NCBI GenBank assembly: GCA_039090855.1
Contig: CM076991.1
Coordinates: forward strand, 72,419,349 to 72,483,348
Direction of reading: 5' to 3'
Length of the DNA: 64,000 nucleotides
DNA from: Macrothele yani
Lineage: Eukaryota; Arthropoda; Arachnida; Araneae; Macrothelidae
The notes under the pieces are model-generated. The model saw only the letters and a program-made list of their open reading frames with translations. It did no database searches and was not told the origin of the DNA. Positions 23,723 to 34,036 of the stretch are shown piece by piece. The position numbers and the translations under genes are program-made. How positions within the stretch are numbered: position 1 is the first letter of the stretch; every line of letters begins with the position of its first letter.

Positions 23723-24238
23723 AGTTAATAGTGACCCAAAGGCAGAGTGGTTGGGTGGGCACAGGTGGGACTCTTAAATGTAGCCACCTTCACGCGGTGA
23801 GTCCTGGGTAGTTGTTTTTACAGCTAGTGAAGATCTACACAAAGAAGTACAGTGCCCCACAAAATGTACTTTAAGGTATAGAGCATGTTTGGGATGCGGT
23901 AATAGCTGATCTTTAGGCAAATTTGGGATTATTTCACGAGTTGTGAGCAGACACCAGATGCCATTTAATAAACCCATTTGTTTTCTCTGTATATTACTAA
24001 TTGAAATCTATAACTTTATCAGTACCCAATCATTAGAGCACTTTAAACAAAAAATGGGAACATTTTTGAAATGTAAGATTTATGTAAAAATTTCAAACTT
24101 TCGGGCGATCACGTGGACTGAAGATATACAATTACAAGTTTTTTTGTTTTTTTTCTTGATTAGCATGTGGAACCACAACTTTTGACACATACCCCTTTGG
24201 TTGTATTAAAAAATTCGCAAATTTTGCTCCATCCTAAT

Positions 24239-24906
24239 GTACAGTGTATCTAAATTGTCTTCTATTTTTGAAACATGAGTCAAAACCTTTTCACCCTCTT
24301 CCTTGGCTTCAAAAAATCTAGATAACAGTCTCGCAGCTTGAACAGCATCACGCATGCTGGGGACTGGTTCTTCATTGGCACCCTCTTCCTTTTCATTATC
24401 TTTATGTTTTCCACTCAACACTTTAAGATGCCGAGATCTGAGATTTTCGGACGCAGCAGTATCGTTATCTACATTTAGGTAATCATTCATATTCTCATAC
24501 TGTGAAAGACTATGCTTGTTAATCTGTCACATCCATTTTGACAAGGGCAGCTCATCTTCATCACCAATTTCGGGCTCAACAAAGTAAAACCTGTATGGCA
24601 AAAACTGTTGCGAATTGTTTTTACTGTCACTCGCCTCCATGCTTTATGAATGTTACAAATTGCGCCCAACAAGGTGATAATGCAATCCTCCTGTTTTTTG
24701 ATGCACTCAATCATTCTCATCAATATAAATTTCTGATAGTGACTTTTGAAGCTCCTTATTGCACCTTGATCCATTGGCTGCATAACACCAGTGCAGTTTC
24801 CTGGAAGAAACACAAGTTTAATGTCTTCAAGATCATCTGTTTTCAGATAAGCAGGGCAGTTCTCTACCAGCAAAAGAATTTTGCGTTTTTGCTTCGATAC
24901 CTACGG
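24239..24906 (-). pseudogene. Tigger transposase, C-terminal half of the DDE domain
   Basis: On the minus strand this opens with KQKRKILLLVENCPAYL, where Tigger proteins have LLLVDNCPAH: the second catalytic Asp has become Glu. Then follow KLVFLPGNCTGVMQPMDQGA, with the third Asp retained, and the C-terminal acidic tail (NEEPVPSMRDAVQAARLL ... HVSKIEDNLDTLY). The frame at 24487-24873 is interrupted near 24490-24530. The N-terminal half lies at 28165-28910 beyond the LINE insertion. Confidence 0.8.
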
Positions 24907-25149
24907 AAGCAAAATCGCAAAAATCCAGGAGAATTCTAGGAGAAGAATCCTTAGGTTGAATGACCAACTGGAACCGTCAGCTGTTGGCTGATCCCCCGCA
25001 TGGATGCACTTACCTGATTAAAAAGACAAAAAGAAAGGCAAAAACTGACTCAAGTGTAGGATATGGTGAGCCTACCACACTTGAGAAGGATGGTCCACCA
25101 TGGTACCGACCTGGAACTGGTAAAAGGTGAATCAGAAAGAGATCTCAGC

Positions 25150-25990
25150 TGAGTAAGATTGGAAGATTGGTGTATGGAATACTAGAGGTATAAATGGCCA
25201 GATGAATGAGGTGATTGAGGAAATGAATAAGTATAGATTGGATGTGCTGTGTGTAAGTGAAACCAAAAAGAAGGAAATTGAGATAGAAGTAGTGAATGGA
25301 ACGGTGAGTGTGTGGTTTGGAGTATTGGATAATGTGAGAGGACAGGCTTGTGTAGGTGTGATTTTAAGTGAAAAGATGAACTTGATTCACTATAGTTGCA
25401 TAAGTGAGGGAATTCTTTGGATTCATTTGAAAAAGAAACTGCAGAGAATAGTAATTGTTGTAGTGTATGCTCCTTCCGACTCTGAACCTTCCGATAGGAA
25501 GATTTCTCGAATGAGCAAAAAGCTGTTTTGAGCCAGTTTGGTGCTAAAGAGAAAGTTATAATAGCAGGAGATTTCAATGCTAGAGTAGGCATGCTGAAGG
25601 CAATTTCTGACAATGTTCTGGGTAAGTTTAATGATCCTTGTGTGAATGATAATGGTGAAAAATTAATTGAACTCTGCATTGAGAATCGTTTGTGTGTATC
25701 TAATATGTTTTTAACCACAAGTACATCCACACATATAGTTGGGAAAATTGTACTCTTGATCAAAAGAGTGCGATAGATTTTGTTGTCTATGATCAGCACC
25801 TAAAACACTTAGTTGTTGACACTCATGTGATGACAGTTGCGTATGTTGGTTCTGATCATTACTTTGTAGAGCCACAAGTGAAACTGAATGTTAGTTGGAG
25901 GAAAAGGAATAGGAAGCGGCCCAGAATGGAAAAAATAAAAGTTGAAAGGCTCCCTGAAAATCATCAGCATTATTCTGACATACTCAGAGA
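25150..25990 (+). pseudogene. LINE apurinic-type endonuclease domain
   Basis: Frames at 25202-25531 and 25528-25776 encode the endonuclease that nicks the target. Motifs: VWNTRGINGQMNEVIEEMNK (read just before 25202), DVLCVSETKKKE with the catalytic Glu, VVVYAPSDSE, and IIAGDFNARVG with the Asp-Asn pair. The SDH motif is read near 25852 as SDHYFVE. A frameshift at about 25530 and stops after 25776 inactivate it. The region 26000-26300 links it to the RT with no clean frame. Confidence 0.75.
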
Positions 25991-26301
25991 ATGACTGAAG
26001 GAGCTGAAGTTTTGTGAGAAGGATGTAGAAAAGAAATAGGAATGTTTCAAGAACTGTTGTCACTGCTGCTGAAGAGGTCTGTGGCACCACAGTAGTGGGT
26101 AACAATAGAGGTGATGCTTGATGGAACAGTGAAATTGAAGAGGCACTAAAGAGAAAGAAAGAAGCCTATTTGGGGTAGCTGCAAGGTAGAGTTTCTGTAG
26201 ATGAATATCGCTGTAAGAAACATGAAGCTGCTAAGGTGGTTCGCCAGAGTAAGGCAAAAGATAGGAAGAAGGTGGAAAGGTATGAATTGTTTTAGAGGGA
26301 A

Positions 26302-27993
26302 TTGCTTTTTTTTTTTTTTTGTTTTTTTTTTTTTTTTGGAAAGAGAGGAAGACTTTATTGGAAGTACATGACACTCAGGAAAAATACGGGAAACAAAGTT
26401 GTAAGTTGTGTGAAGAATAGGGTTGGGGAAACAATATGGGAAACCAATGAGTTAAGTGAAAGATGGGGTGACTACTACTGTGAGTTATTAGATCAGGAAA
26501 GCAAAGATGATTCGGAGGCAGAAGCAGATGATGTCACAGTGAAGGATGGAAGCACAAGAGGGATCTCAAGAGAAGAGGTATGTAAAGCTCTAAAATCTCT
26601 CCAGATCGGTAAGGCTCCAGGAGTTGATGGCATAACTGCAGGGATGTTGAAATATGGTGGTGACCCTGTAATGGACTGGTTAACTGAAATTTGCCAGTTG
26701 AGCTGGGAGTTAGGAATGGTCCCTCAGTATTGGAAGGATGCTATCATTGTTCCCTTGTATAAGGGAAAAGGTGATCAGACTGACTGCAAGAACTGTCATG
26801 GTATTAGCCTACTCAGTGTACCAGGGAAAATGTTTGGTAAGGTCGCCATTTAAAAAGTACGGGGTCTTACACCAGAGAAAGTATGGGATGTTCAGAGTGG
26901 TTTTATGCCTGGTAAAGGCTGCGCTAACCAAATTTTTGCATTACGCATGACGATTGAAAAGTATCTGGCTGTTGGCAAGAAAGTTTTTGCTGCTTTCATA
27001 GATTTAGAGAAAGCTTATGACAGAGTAAATAGGATACATCTGCGGAAGGTTTTGAATGAGTATGATGTTACTGGGAATCTACTTAATATGGTAAAAGCTA
27101 TGTATGCTGGCAGAGCTTGTGTATAAGTGAATGGTGTTTTATCAAAATGGTTTTCTATAGTGCTGAAGTCAGACAAGGTTGTGTAATATCACCATGGCTG
27201 TTTAATATATTTATGGATGCGTGCATGCGTGATGTCAAAATAGATAATACTGGTTTGTCTTGGTGATATCAGTGTGTGCAGATTGCTGTATGCTGATAAC
27301 ACTGTCCTGTTGGCAGAGAGCAAAAGTGAGGAGCAGAGTATGTTGCCCTGGATGCATGAAGTTTGTATGAAATTCAAACTGAGTATAAATAAGGGAAAAC
27401 CCAAAGTTATGGTTTTTGAGTGAGGAACTGTTAGCACTGAATGTAATATAAATCTAAATGGCACAGTGATTGACCAGGTGAATGAGTGTGTATTTAGGAA
27501 GCATGTTTGACAGAGAGAACAAATTGGATGGTGAAATTAGTAGGAGAGTGAATTTTTCATTGAAAGTCACATAGCGGCTTTGTGAGGTTTTCACAGGAAT
27601 GATGGTTTCTGTTCCGCAAGGCTGTGTATGTAATTGTTCCGACTCTGATGTATAGCAGTGAAACCTGGGTACTGCAGAAGAAACAGGAGTCATTTGTGTG
27701 CTGGAGAAATGCATTACTTTCTTTAGGGGGGGGGGGCACACACATGTTCTGATTGTGTGAGGAATGAAGATGTGTTGCAGTTGTGTGATGTAAAGCAAAA
27801 TGTTGTTAGTAAGGTGGAGAATAATATGCTTTGGTGGTTTGGCCATGCTGAAAGAATGAGTGATGGGATGCTTACTAAGAAAATATTTTTGGCCCAAGTG
27901 GCAGGAAGGAAAGGCAGAGGAAGGCCAAGGAAGTCATGGGAGGATCAGATTCAAGAGTGTCTGCATGAGAAAGATTTTGAGTATGAAATATAG
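26302..27993 (+). pseudogene. LINE reverse transcriptase and C-terminal domain
   Basis: In order: fingers GKAPGVDGITAGMLKYGG and IIVPLYKGKGDQTDCKN (26600-26800); palm motif A FAAFIDLEKAYDRV (about 26990); motif B VRQGCVISPWLFNIF (about 27170); and catalytic motif LLYADNTVLL (about 27285), where the second Asp of YADD is now Asn. The C-terminal domain is WWFGHAERMSDGMLTKKIF and GRGRPRKSWEDQIQECL. There is a T-rich expansion at 26308-26338 and a G run at 27727-27737. At least four frameshifts split it, so it is inactive. Confidence 0.8.
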
Positions 27994-28164
27994 AAGGTCT
28001 TGTGTATGACATGTGATGGATGTCAGTGAAGTCCGAGTTGTATGTCAAGATCACTGTAAATGGAGAAGTTTGATACAGCAACAGTAAGTAAAAATTATCT
28101 GGTAGTTTGTATTTCTTTGTGGAGCTAACTTCTGAATCTCAGAGTTTAGTGATATGTATGCTTC

Positions 28165-28910
28165 TGTAGCTGCTGATTCCAGTGAATGAGCTCTGCTCTA
28201 AACAGCTCAGAAGTCATTCAAGCTTTTTTGTTAGCTGTATCGCACAGGCAGGCTTTTAACATTTTTGAAGCATCTAGAACTTTTTGTTCTACCTACAATC
28301 ATAAATTTTCTCTTCTCTGTCCCATCCATGTTTGCACAAACAAGAACAGTAATGCTCTCCTTCAAGAATTTTCCACATACACATTTCTCTCCCTTGAATT
28401 TTAAAGTTTTATTTATAGTAAACTTAAAAAAAGTCCTGTCTCATCAGCATTAAAGATGTCACTATACCCTTGTCTAACTTTAGGCCACACAGTATTGAGC
28501 CATTCCTTTGTTGTTTCCAAATTTATGTCTTTGGTTTCACCACTCACTTTTCCAGAACAAATGTTGTATCATGCTTTAAATCTGTCAATCCAGCCAATGA
28601 AAAATACAAATAGTTAATCACCAAAGAGTCTGGCAAATTCTTCAGCCTTAGTCTTTAAATGAGGCCCTCTGACAGGAACATTTGCATTCCTTTGCTGCTT
28701 GGACCATTTTAGCAGAGCTTCATCAATTTCAATTCGATCAGGACGACAGATGTGTTTTAGTCTCGAGTCATTTGCAAGTTCAAAAGCCCTCAAAAAATTT
28801 TCCTCGTTTTTGCAGATGGTACAAACTGTGGAATTTATCAAATTAAATTCAAGGCAAACATGATTTTTGTCTACCGCTTTCGATTTCTTCCATAATCTTG
28901 ACTTTCTCAT
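28165..28910 (-). pseudogene. Tigger transposase, N-terminal half (HTH and first DDE motif)
   Basis: Minus-strand frame 28614-28910 contains the pogo/Tigger DNA-binding region: DVCLEFNL-type helix (HVCLEFNLINSTVCTI), then the CENP-B-like second HTH IEIDEALLKWSKQQRNANVP and KAEEFARLFGD. After a stop the frame continues at 28440-28610 with SGETKDINLETTKEWLN, and at about 28440 the first catalytic motif FNADETGLF. It goes on to MTSELFRAELIHW near 28170, where the LINE has inserted. Several stops follow the DETGLF motif. Confidence 0.8.
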
Positions 28911-28971
28911 CTACAGTTAAAACTAGCCATACTAAAATTGTTGTTACTCAGTAAACTGAATGCAATGGCAG

Positions 28972-28975
<4 letters not shown>

Positions 28976-29055
<80 letters not shown>
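28976..29055. repeat. (GA)n microsatellite, 80 bp
   Basis: Forty uninterrupted GA units. Polymerase slippage and assembly length should be treated with care. Confidence 0.95.
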
Positions 29056-29057
<2 letters not shown>

Positions 29058-30415
29058 AACTTCCTGAACATTGAAGATTAACCTTTTACCTAATGTGGTT
29101 TGGGCAATAAACTTATCGTTTCCTTGAAATGTATGTAGTGTAGTCAGAAAGTCTATGCTAAATACCACAGACAGAAAGGGTGTTAAAGCTTCTGAAGTGT
29201 TTTGCATAGAAAAAGATCAGTCTGACAGTGGGCACCTTGCAGCTGTGGACAAGGTCACAGCCAGGAATCCACCCCGCTTTTAAAAATCTTTAACTGATAG
29301 TTCTGTGTCTGGCACTCTTCGGCCAAACCTGGCCCTTGCACAACTAAAATCAATTAACTAACTAACTAACTAACAAAAAGGGATAAAGGATGAAGGTGGG
29401 GTGAAAAGCACAATAAACACCAAACATGGAATTTAACCCTGCCTAACTCCCCGCCCAACCATACTGCCATAATTGGCTGGGAGCGTAGCACGATGAACAC
29501 TGAGATGAACCCAGGCTGTTGACTTTGTCGATGGCAATCTAGTAAAGGAAGAAAATGCATGCAAACTGATGCCAGTGGTGAAAAAATATGCCCACCTATA
29601 ATCTTTCGGGGCTTTTTTCAGCTTGTCTAGTCTCAGCTGCCAGTGGCGATGACACAGTAATTGATAGGCATCTGTCACAAAGACCTGTTTACCAAAAACA
29701 ATAGTTCATGAAGGGGGAGGGGGTCAAGAAAAGCACATTAGTTAAATGTGATAATATTCAAGATGTCTCTTACGTTAAAATGAAATTTTAAGATATTTTA
29801 TGAAGATACTGTTACAGTGCAAAATATGTTTGTGAAAGTATCGTTTGAGCTAAATACATTTTTGTGAAGCTACTGCCCAAGAGTATCAAATGCTTCCTGG
29901 ATTGACTCCTGTATGTATTTCCAGATTGGAGTGGAACTTTCAAAATTTGAGTTTTCAGTAGGAAGTCACTGCACTAGCAATTTCAATGCCATCACCTCTC
30001 ATTCTGAATGTTAATTCTTGCTGTATAACTTGCTGTGTAACTATGCACCAAAATAAAATACTGATAAAAAAAATGCATTAACTCAGATTCATTATGTGAA
30101 AAGTTAGTTTGGGAAGAGAAGGGTGGGTAGCACACACAGATATGACGTGCATGTTTTTATAATTACACTGTTAAATACACACCTGAAAAAGTTCTTGTTA
30201 CAAAGCATGTTATCCAATTGACTGGCGATTTGAGCTGTTTCTGTAATGTAATCATCACAATTTTAAAGTAACATATAAACCTCTTACACTCATAATCTGG
30301 AGTAATAGAAGTCTAATCACAGTGAAAAATTTTAACAATGTTGTACCAATTATAGAGTTTAGATGTGTATCTTACCTTGTAGAAGAGAAGGTACTTTATT
30401 CTGTAAAAATGCTAA
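29056..30415 (-). other. Unassigned region with possible minus-strand exons
   Basis: Three segments on the minus strand are bounded by acceptor- and donor-like sites: 30376-30400 (CAG|25 nt|GTAAGA), 30183-30240 (CAG|58 nt|GTGTGT) and 29596-29684 (CAG|89 nt|GTGGGC). The first two read on in one open frame (VPSLLQETAQIASQLDNML). The third is open in another frame (FVTDAYQLLCHRHWQLRL), which does not match the phase. I do not recognise the product. They could be exons of another gene, alternative exons or chance. An (AACT)n tract lies at 29358-29376. Confidence 0.25.
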
Positions 30416-30417
30416 TC

Positions 30418-30483
30418 CTATAACATCCCAACAATTCTCTAAGAAAGAGACTATAACATCCCAACAATTCTCTAAGAAAGAGA
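30418..30483. repeat. 33-bp tandem duplication
   Basis: Two identical 33-bp units, each starting CTATAACATCCCAACAATTC and ending GAAAGAGA. Perfect identity suggests a recent event. Confidence 0.9.
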
Positions 30484-31020
30484 CTAAAAAAAATAAATAA
30501 AAAAAAATTAGAAATGTCAATAACAAAGAAAAACATGAAATCTAAGTAGCATAAAAAACACTGAACATAATAAATAAAGCAATACAGCATTGACTAAGGA
30601 AAGAGCGGTAAAAAGATAATACATGAATCAACAATTTACATGACACACTGAAAAAAGAATTAAATCATTAACATTCCAGGAGGAAATGCCATACATGTAC
30701 ATTCTTTGGAAACTTGTTCAAAAGCAGCAAGAACATGTACCCACAGCAGTTACTTTTTGAGTTCATAGCATTTAAGCTGTATACAGGAACATTTTCTTCT
30801 TTCTCCATAAGGGACTAACTCACATTTGCTTGTCAGAGACTTACTAATGGAAGATAAACTAAGAAATGGAAAATATGGGACAAATGAGAATGAAATCCCT
30901 CTGCCAAGATCTATTTGTTAGAATCAGGGCGATGCCCAAAGTCGTGATAATACTTGGATTTTCCTCTTTTTGCCAACAACACAGACAGTTTAAGGCCCAA
31001 CCATTGACAATGCACCACCA
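30484..31020. other. No gene seen
   Basis: AT-rich sequence with A-runs at 30485-30510. No motif recognised. Confidence 0.4.
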
Positions 31021-31153
31021 GTACACAAGACTCCCATCGAAGGTGCACCATCAGTACACAAGATTCCCATCGAAGGTACACCATTAGTACACAAGATTCC
31101 CATTGAAGGTGCACTATCAATACATCAATATTCCCATCGAAGGTGCACTATCA
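31021..31153. repeat. 33-bp minisatellite, four units
   Basis: Units of 33, 33, 33 and 34 bp, each containing TTCCCATCGAAGGTGCAC with few changes. The array is open on both strands and gives repeat peptides, but this follows from the unit being a multiple of three. Confidence 0.9.
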
Positions 31154-31432
31154 ATACACAACACATTCATTCAAATTATTCAAATACTAACTATGCCAAT
31201 ATCTTTAATCATGGTTAATGTTTCTTTCAGTTCTTTATAACACAAAAATTGTTCCTTATTTTGGCCATTATGAGAAAATTGAATAAAACAAACTAATTAG
31301 CCTTTACCCCTAATATCAGTAGATTCATCAACATGTTAAGAATGTTTTCTAACTTGAAAGAATATTGCTAACGCATTCTAAAAACATTCCTTCATAAACA
31401 TTGTTTATTCGTCTATCAGTCTAAATTTCACT

Positions 31433-32694
31433 GAATTATGGGTTTTACTCAGAAATAAAAGGAAATTACAGTCAAATTTTTGGGTAGCTTCCCTACCCTT
31501 CCTCAGGACTACTACACTATAGGTGTTGCCAACTCATTAGCTAAATCCAACCTTTCACATTTAATGAAAAAACCATTAGTAAGTACCACTCACTCACCAT
31601 AAAGATCATGGTAACCTCCAATGACAACACACTTCCAACACGTCATTCATCGTGATGTAACTGGGCTTCCAAGGTTTACAGACTTCTTGCTTACGCTTCT
31701 TACTTCCGGGTGTGAAACATCGTATTTTTTTTTTTTTTCCCTTAGCCTTATGAGATGTTACTATAGTGGTACTTACTAATGGTTTTTTCATTTATGAATT
31801 GCACGTAAACTAAGCGCACTTTGCAAGAGGTTAATACCTTAAAAGTGCAAATATAATAATTTCACATTTAATGTTGTACTTCTCTCAATTTCCAGTCTGT
31901 CTGACAATTTTCTCTTGAAAAAGTGCTGTTGATTTGTCAGAACTTCTACTACAGAGTCCCAAAGCACTTTATATTTCCTGTATTTTGAACATGTCTGTCC
32001 AAACCTGTTTTGTTTGTCAAATTTTTAATTGCACCTTTATTGTTCTGCCAATCTGGTCTTAAGCTGTCTGCCTGTTTCTCCCACATAGCTGAGACCACAA
32101 TCAAATTTTATATTTTAGACCACATCTTCCTGTAACATTTCTTCTTTTTGCTTTAATTTTGGAAGGTAGTTACTAATTTTATTTTGTAATCCTGGAGCCA
32201 GTCTGAATTAGACTGGAAATTTCTAATCAGACTGGCTCCAGGATTACAAAATAAAATTAGTAACTACCTTCCAAAATTAAAGCAAAAAGAAGAAAAATCC
32301 TGTTACAGGAAGGTGTGGTCTACAATATAAAATGTGAGTGTGGTCTCAGCAATGTGGGAGAAGCTTAAAACCAGATTAGCAGAACATAAAGCTGCAATTA
32401 AAAATTTGACAAACAAAACAGGTATGGACAGACGTGTCCAAAATACAGGACTTAAGAAGTGCTTTGGGACTCAAAGTTCTAACGCATCAACAGCACTTTT
32501 TCAAGAGAAAATTGTCAGAAGGACTGGAAATTGAGAGAAGAGGAAATACAACATTAAATGATGTAAAAGTTTGGAATTTAGCTAATGAATGGCAACACCT
32601 ACTATAGTGTAGTCCTGAGGAAGGGTAGTGGTGCTACCCAAAAATTTGACTAAGTAATTTCCTTTTATTCCAGAGTAAAAGCCATAATTTAGGG
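31433..32694. mobile_element. Second Penelope-like relic, large palindrome
   Basis: Two truncated copies lie head-to-head with the centre near 32215. The left arm (31433-32205, minus copy) matches the right arm (32225-32694, plus copy), for example AATCCTGGAGCCAGTCTGA either side of the centre. The right arm encodes a GIY-YIG nuclease fragment (32310-32534): VYNIKCECGLSNVGE, then after a frameshift TRLAEHKAAIKNLTNK. This is a different lineage from the element at 13383-17161. The left arm carries a 294-bp insertion. Confidence 0.7.
31554..31873. mobile_element. 294-bp insertion with 13-bp target duplication
   Basis: Insert 31567-31860 is flanked by TTCACATTTAATG at 31554-31566 and 31861-31873. 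The right arm of the surrounding palindrome shows the uninterrupted site. Inside, AAAAAACCATTAGTAAGTAC at the left end recurs inverted at about 31770-31791, 69 bp before the right end. A 13-bp duplication is more like target-primed insertion than a cut-and-paste transposon. Identity unknown. Confidence 0.6.
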
Positions 32695-32737
32695 TATCAA
32701 ATCTAGGAATAGCCATGACATCAAATATCCCCCCCCT

Positions 32738-32943
32738 GGATTGAGGTTTAATGACCACTGTGAGCAGCTTCATGGGCTATAAGCAGTCTCCCATCCCTAA
32801 TTTAGGGCCACTGATTCCAGCGAAAGGAGAGAGCCAGTGCCGTAAGACAAACAACATCCATGCCTCACCAGGATTCGAACCCGGACCCATCTCGGATGAA
32901 TGGTCAGAGGCCATCGTTTAGACCACTGCACCACCACAGTGGC
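32738..32943 (-). mobile_element. tRNA-derived SINE, copy 1
   Basis: Minus-strand copy of the SINE family with a tRNA-like head (A-box-like GTGGTGCAGTGGTCTAAAC, B-box GGTTCGAATCC), a conserved body and a 3' end AAACCTCAAT. It is the most diverged of the eight copies. It sits just right of the Penelope palindrome. Target duplication not clear. Confidence 0.85.
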
Positions 32944-33043
32944 AATTATCATTTATCAGCATTGTTCAATAAAGAGATTTTCCTTATTTCTGTGTTCCAG
33001 TTCCAAACATGGTACTCACAGCTGCTGAACACATGGGAACTAC

Positions 33044-34036
33044 ACTATCTACCAACAAGTAATTGGACACCCCTGCAATCCTGATACACGTCACTGCCGC
33101 TGCCGTTAAATATCGTGTGGGAAACTACAACGCAACCAGTCGCATGCAAGATGCTACGCAGTTCAGAGCTCTCCGATTTTGAGAAAGGTGTAATCGTCGG
33201 GTATCACAGAAATGGCCGATCCATATGTGACATATCCAGCAAGTTGAAGTACCCAAAATCGACAGTGGCCTACGCGATTGGCAAGTGGAAGATGAGAAGT
33301 GACTGTCGGAATGTGCCCCGACCCGGCAGACCCACAAAACTTAAGAGTTAGAGACCGACGGGTGCTGGCCAGAGAAATTTAGAAGAACCGCACCAAATCA
33401 ATGGGCCACATCCGCGAGGAGTTTCAACAGGCATCCGGGAGTGTTCTTTTGATGAATACCATCCGTAAGGAAGCCCATCTGCTCGGTTATCATGGACGTG
33501 CTGCCGCACACAAGCCTTTGATCACCAAGTCCAATAGCGCTGCTCGGCTAACGTGGTGCAAAGAATGTTGACAGTGGACCGTTGAACAGTGGAAACAGGT
33601 TCTCTGGAGCAACGAATCAAGGTTCACCCTCTACCGTTCGGATGGTAGGGTCTGCGTTTGGCATCTACCTAGAGAACGCCTCCTGCCTGAATGTATTGTA
33701 CCAACTGTGAAGTTCTGCAGCGGTGGAATTATGCTATGGGGGTGTTTCTCCTGGTATGGCACTGGACTCTTGGTCGCAATTCCTGGTAGACTCAACGCCG
33801 AGACCTACTGCACCATTTTGGATGACCATGCGCTTCCTACGTTGTGGCAGTTTTACGGGGTGGACCCATGTTACTTTCAGGATGACAATGCCACCCGTCA
33901 TGTTACAAGGTCCACCATGGCTTGGTATGGTGACAATGGGGTTAATCGAATGGACTGTCCTGCGCAGAGCCCAGACCTTAACCCTATCGAGCACCTCTGG
34001 GACGAGTTGTAGCGTCGACTCAAGGGGTGCCCCCAC
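33044..34036 (+). pseudogene. Tc1-like element, family A, 3'-truncated
   Basis: The left terminal repeat CACTATCTACCAACAAGTAA starts next to TA. The transposase begins MLRSSELSDFEKGVIVGYHR (33151 on) with a HTH (ISSKLKYPKSTVAYAIGKWK), loses frame at about 33350, and is open again at 33707-34012: IMLWGCFSWYGTGLLV, FQDDNATRHVTRSTM, QSPDLNPIEHLWDEL. The spacing from the second Asp to the Glu is 34 residues (DD34E, the Tc1 type). The element stops being recognisable at about 34036, where a fragment of family B begins in opposite orientation. Confidence 0.8.

Larger units (their letters stand above)
13277..24238 (+). mobile_element. Long-TIR DNA transposon with GTAC target duplication, superfamily unassigned
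   Basis: Terminal inverted repeats of about 335 bp. The left one is 13277-13382 joined to 17174-17403; the right one is about 23908-24238. They begin AGTAGGGAGGAGC and ATTAGGATGGAGC. The element is flanked by GTAC at 13273-13276 and 24239-24242. Without its two insertions it would be about 3.4 kb. It codes on the plus strand for a protein I know as a recurrent but unnamed repetitive-element family (motifs LSHARxLTT and HTQAVERCVK). A 4-bp duplication with long TIRs would suit Sola-like elements, but I cannot prove that. Confidence 0.7.
24910..28157 (+). mobile_element. Non-LTR retrotransposon (APE endonuclease + RT), nearly full length, degraded
   Basis: Inserted in the Tigger transposase. 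The left junction lies near 24905 in a small hairpin, and the right end near 28157. TGCTTCGATACCTAC and TGCTTCTGTAGCTGC at the two sides may be a diverged target duplication. The 3' end is shared with the truncated copy at 9310-9765. The clade is RTE-like or related; I could not decide. Confidence 0.7.
12365..28930 (-). mobile_element. pogo/Tigger transposon, interrupted by two large insertions
   Basis: The left (3') end has a Tigger-type terminal repeat, CAGTCAAACTTGGTTATAAT, with following TGTTATAACAGAGTGTT-like sequence at 12365-12450. The transposase reads on the minus strand in three blocks: 28165-28910, 24239-24906 and 13219-13276. Removing the insertions 13277-24238 and about 24910-28160 brings these blocks together in order. 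I could not find the matching 5' terminal repeat near 28930, so the right end is approximate; a (GA)n tract follows. Confidence 0.7.

Noticed and set aside
13277..24238. Firm assignment of the two long-TIR elements to Sola
   Set aside because: A 4-bp duplication and long TIRs are suggestive, but I cannot confirm the transposase match without a search.
25182..25799. 205-codon minus-strand frame rich in Ser, His and Leu
   Set aside because: Antisense shadow of the LINE endonuclease region, which has clear motifs on the plus strand.
28944..29207. Ser-Leu repeat protein on the minus strand
   Set aside because: It is only the translation of the (GA)n microsatellite.
30911..31120. Repeat protein with about 11-residue units
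   Set aside because: The 33-bp minisatellite is a multiple of three, so open repeat frames on both strands are expected without selection.
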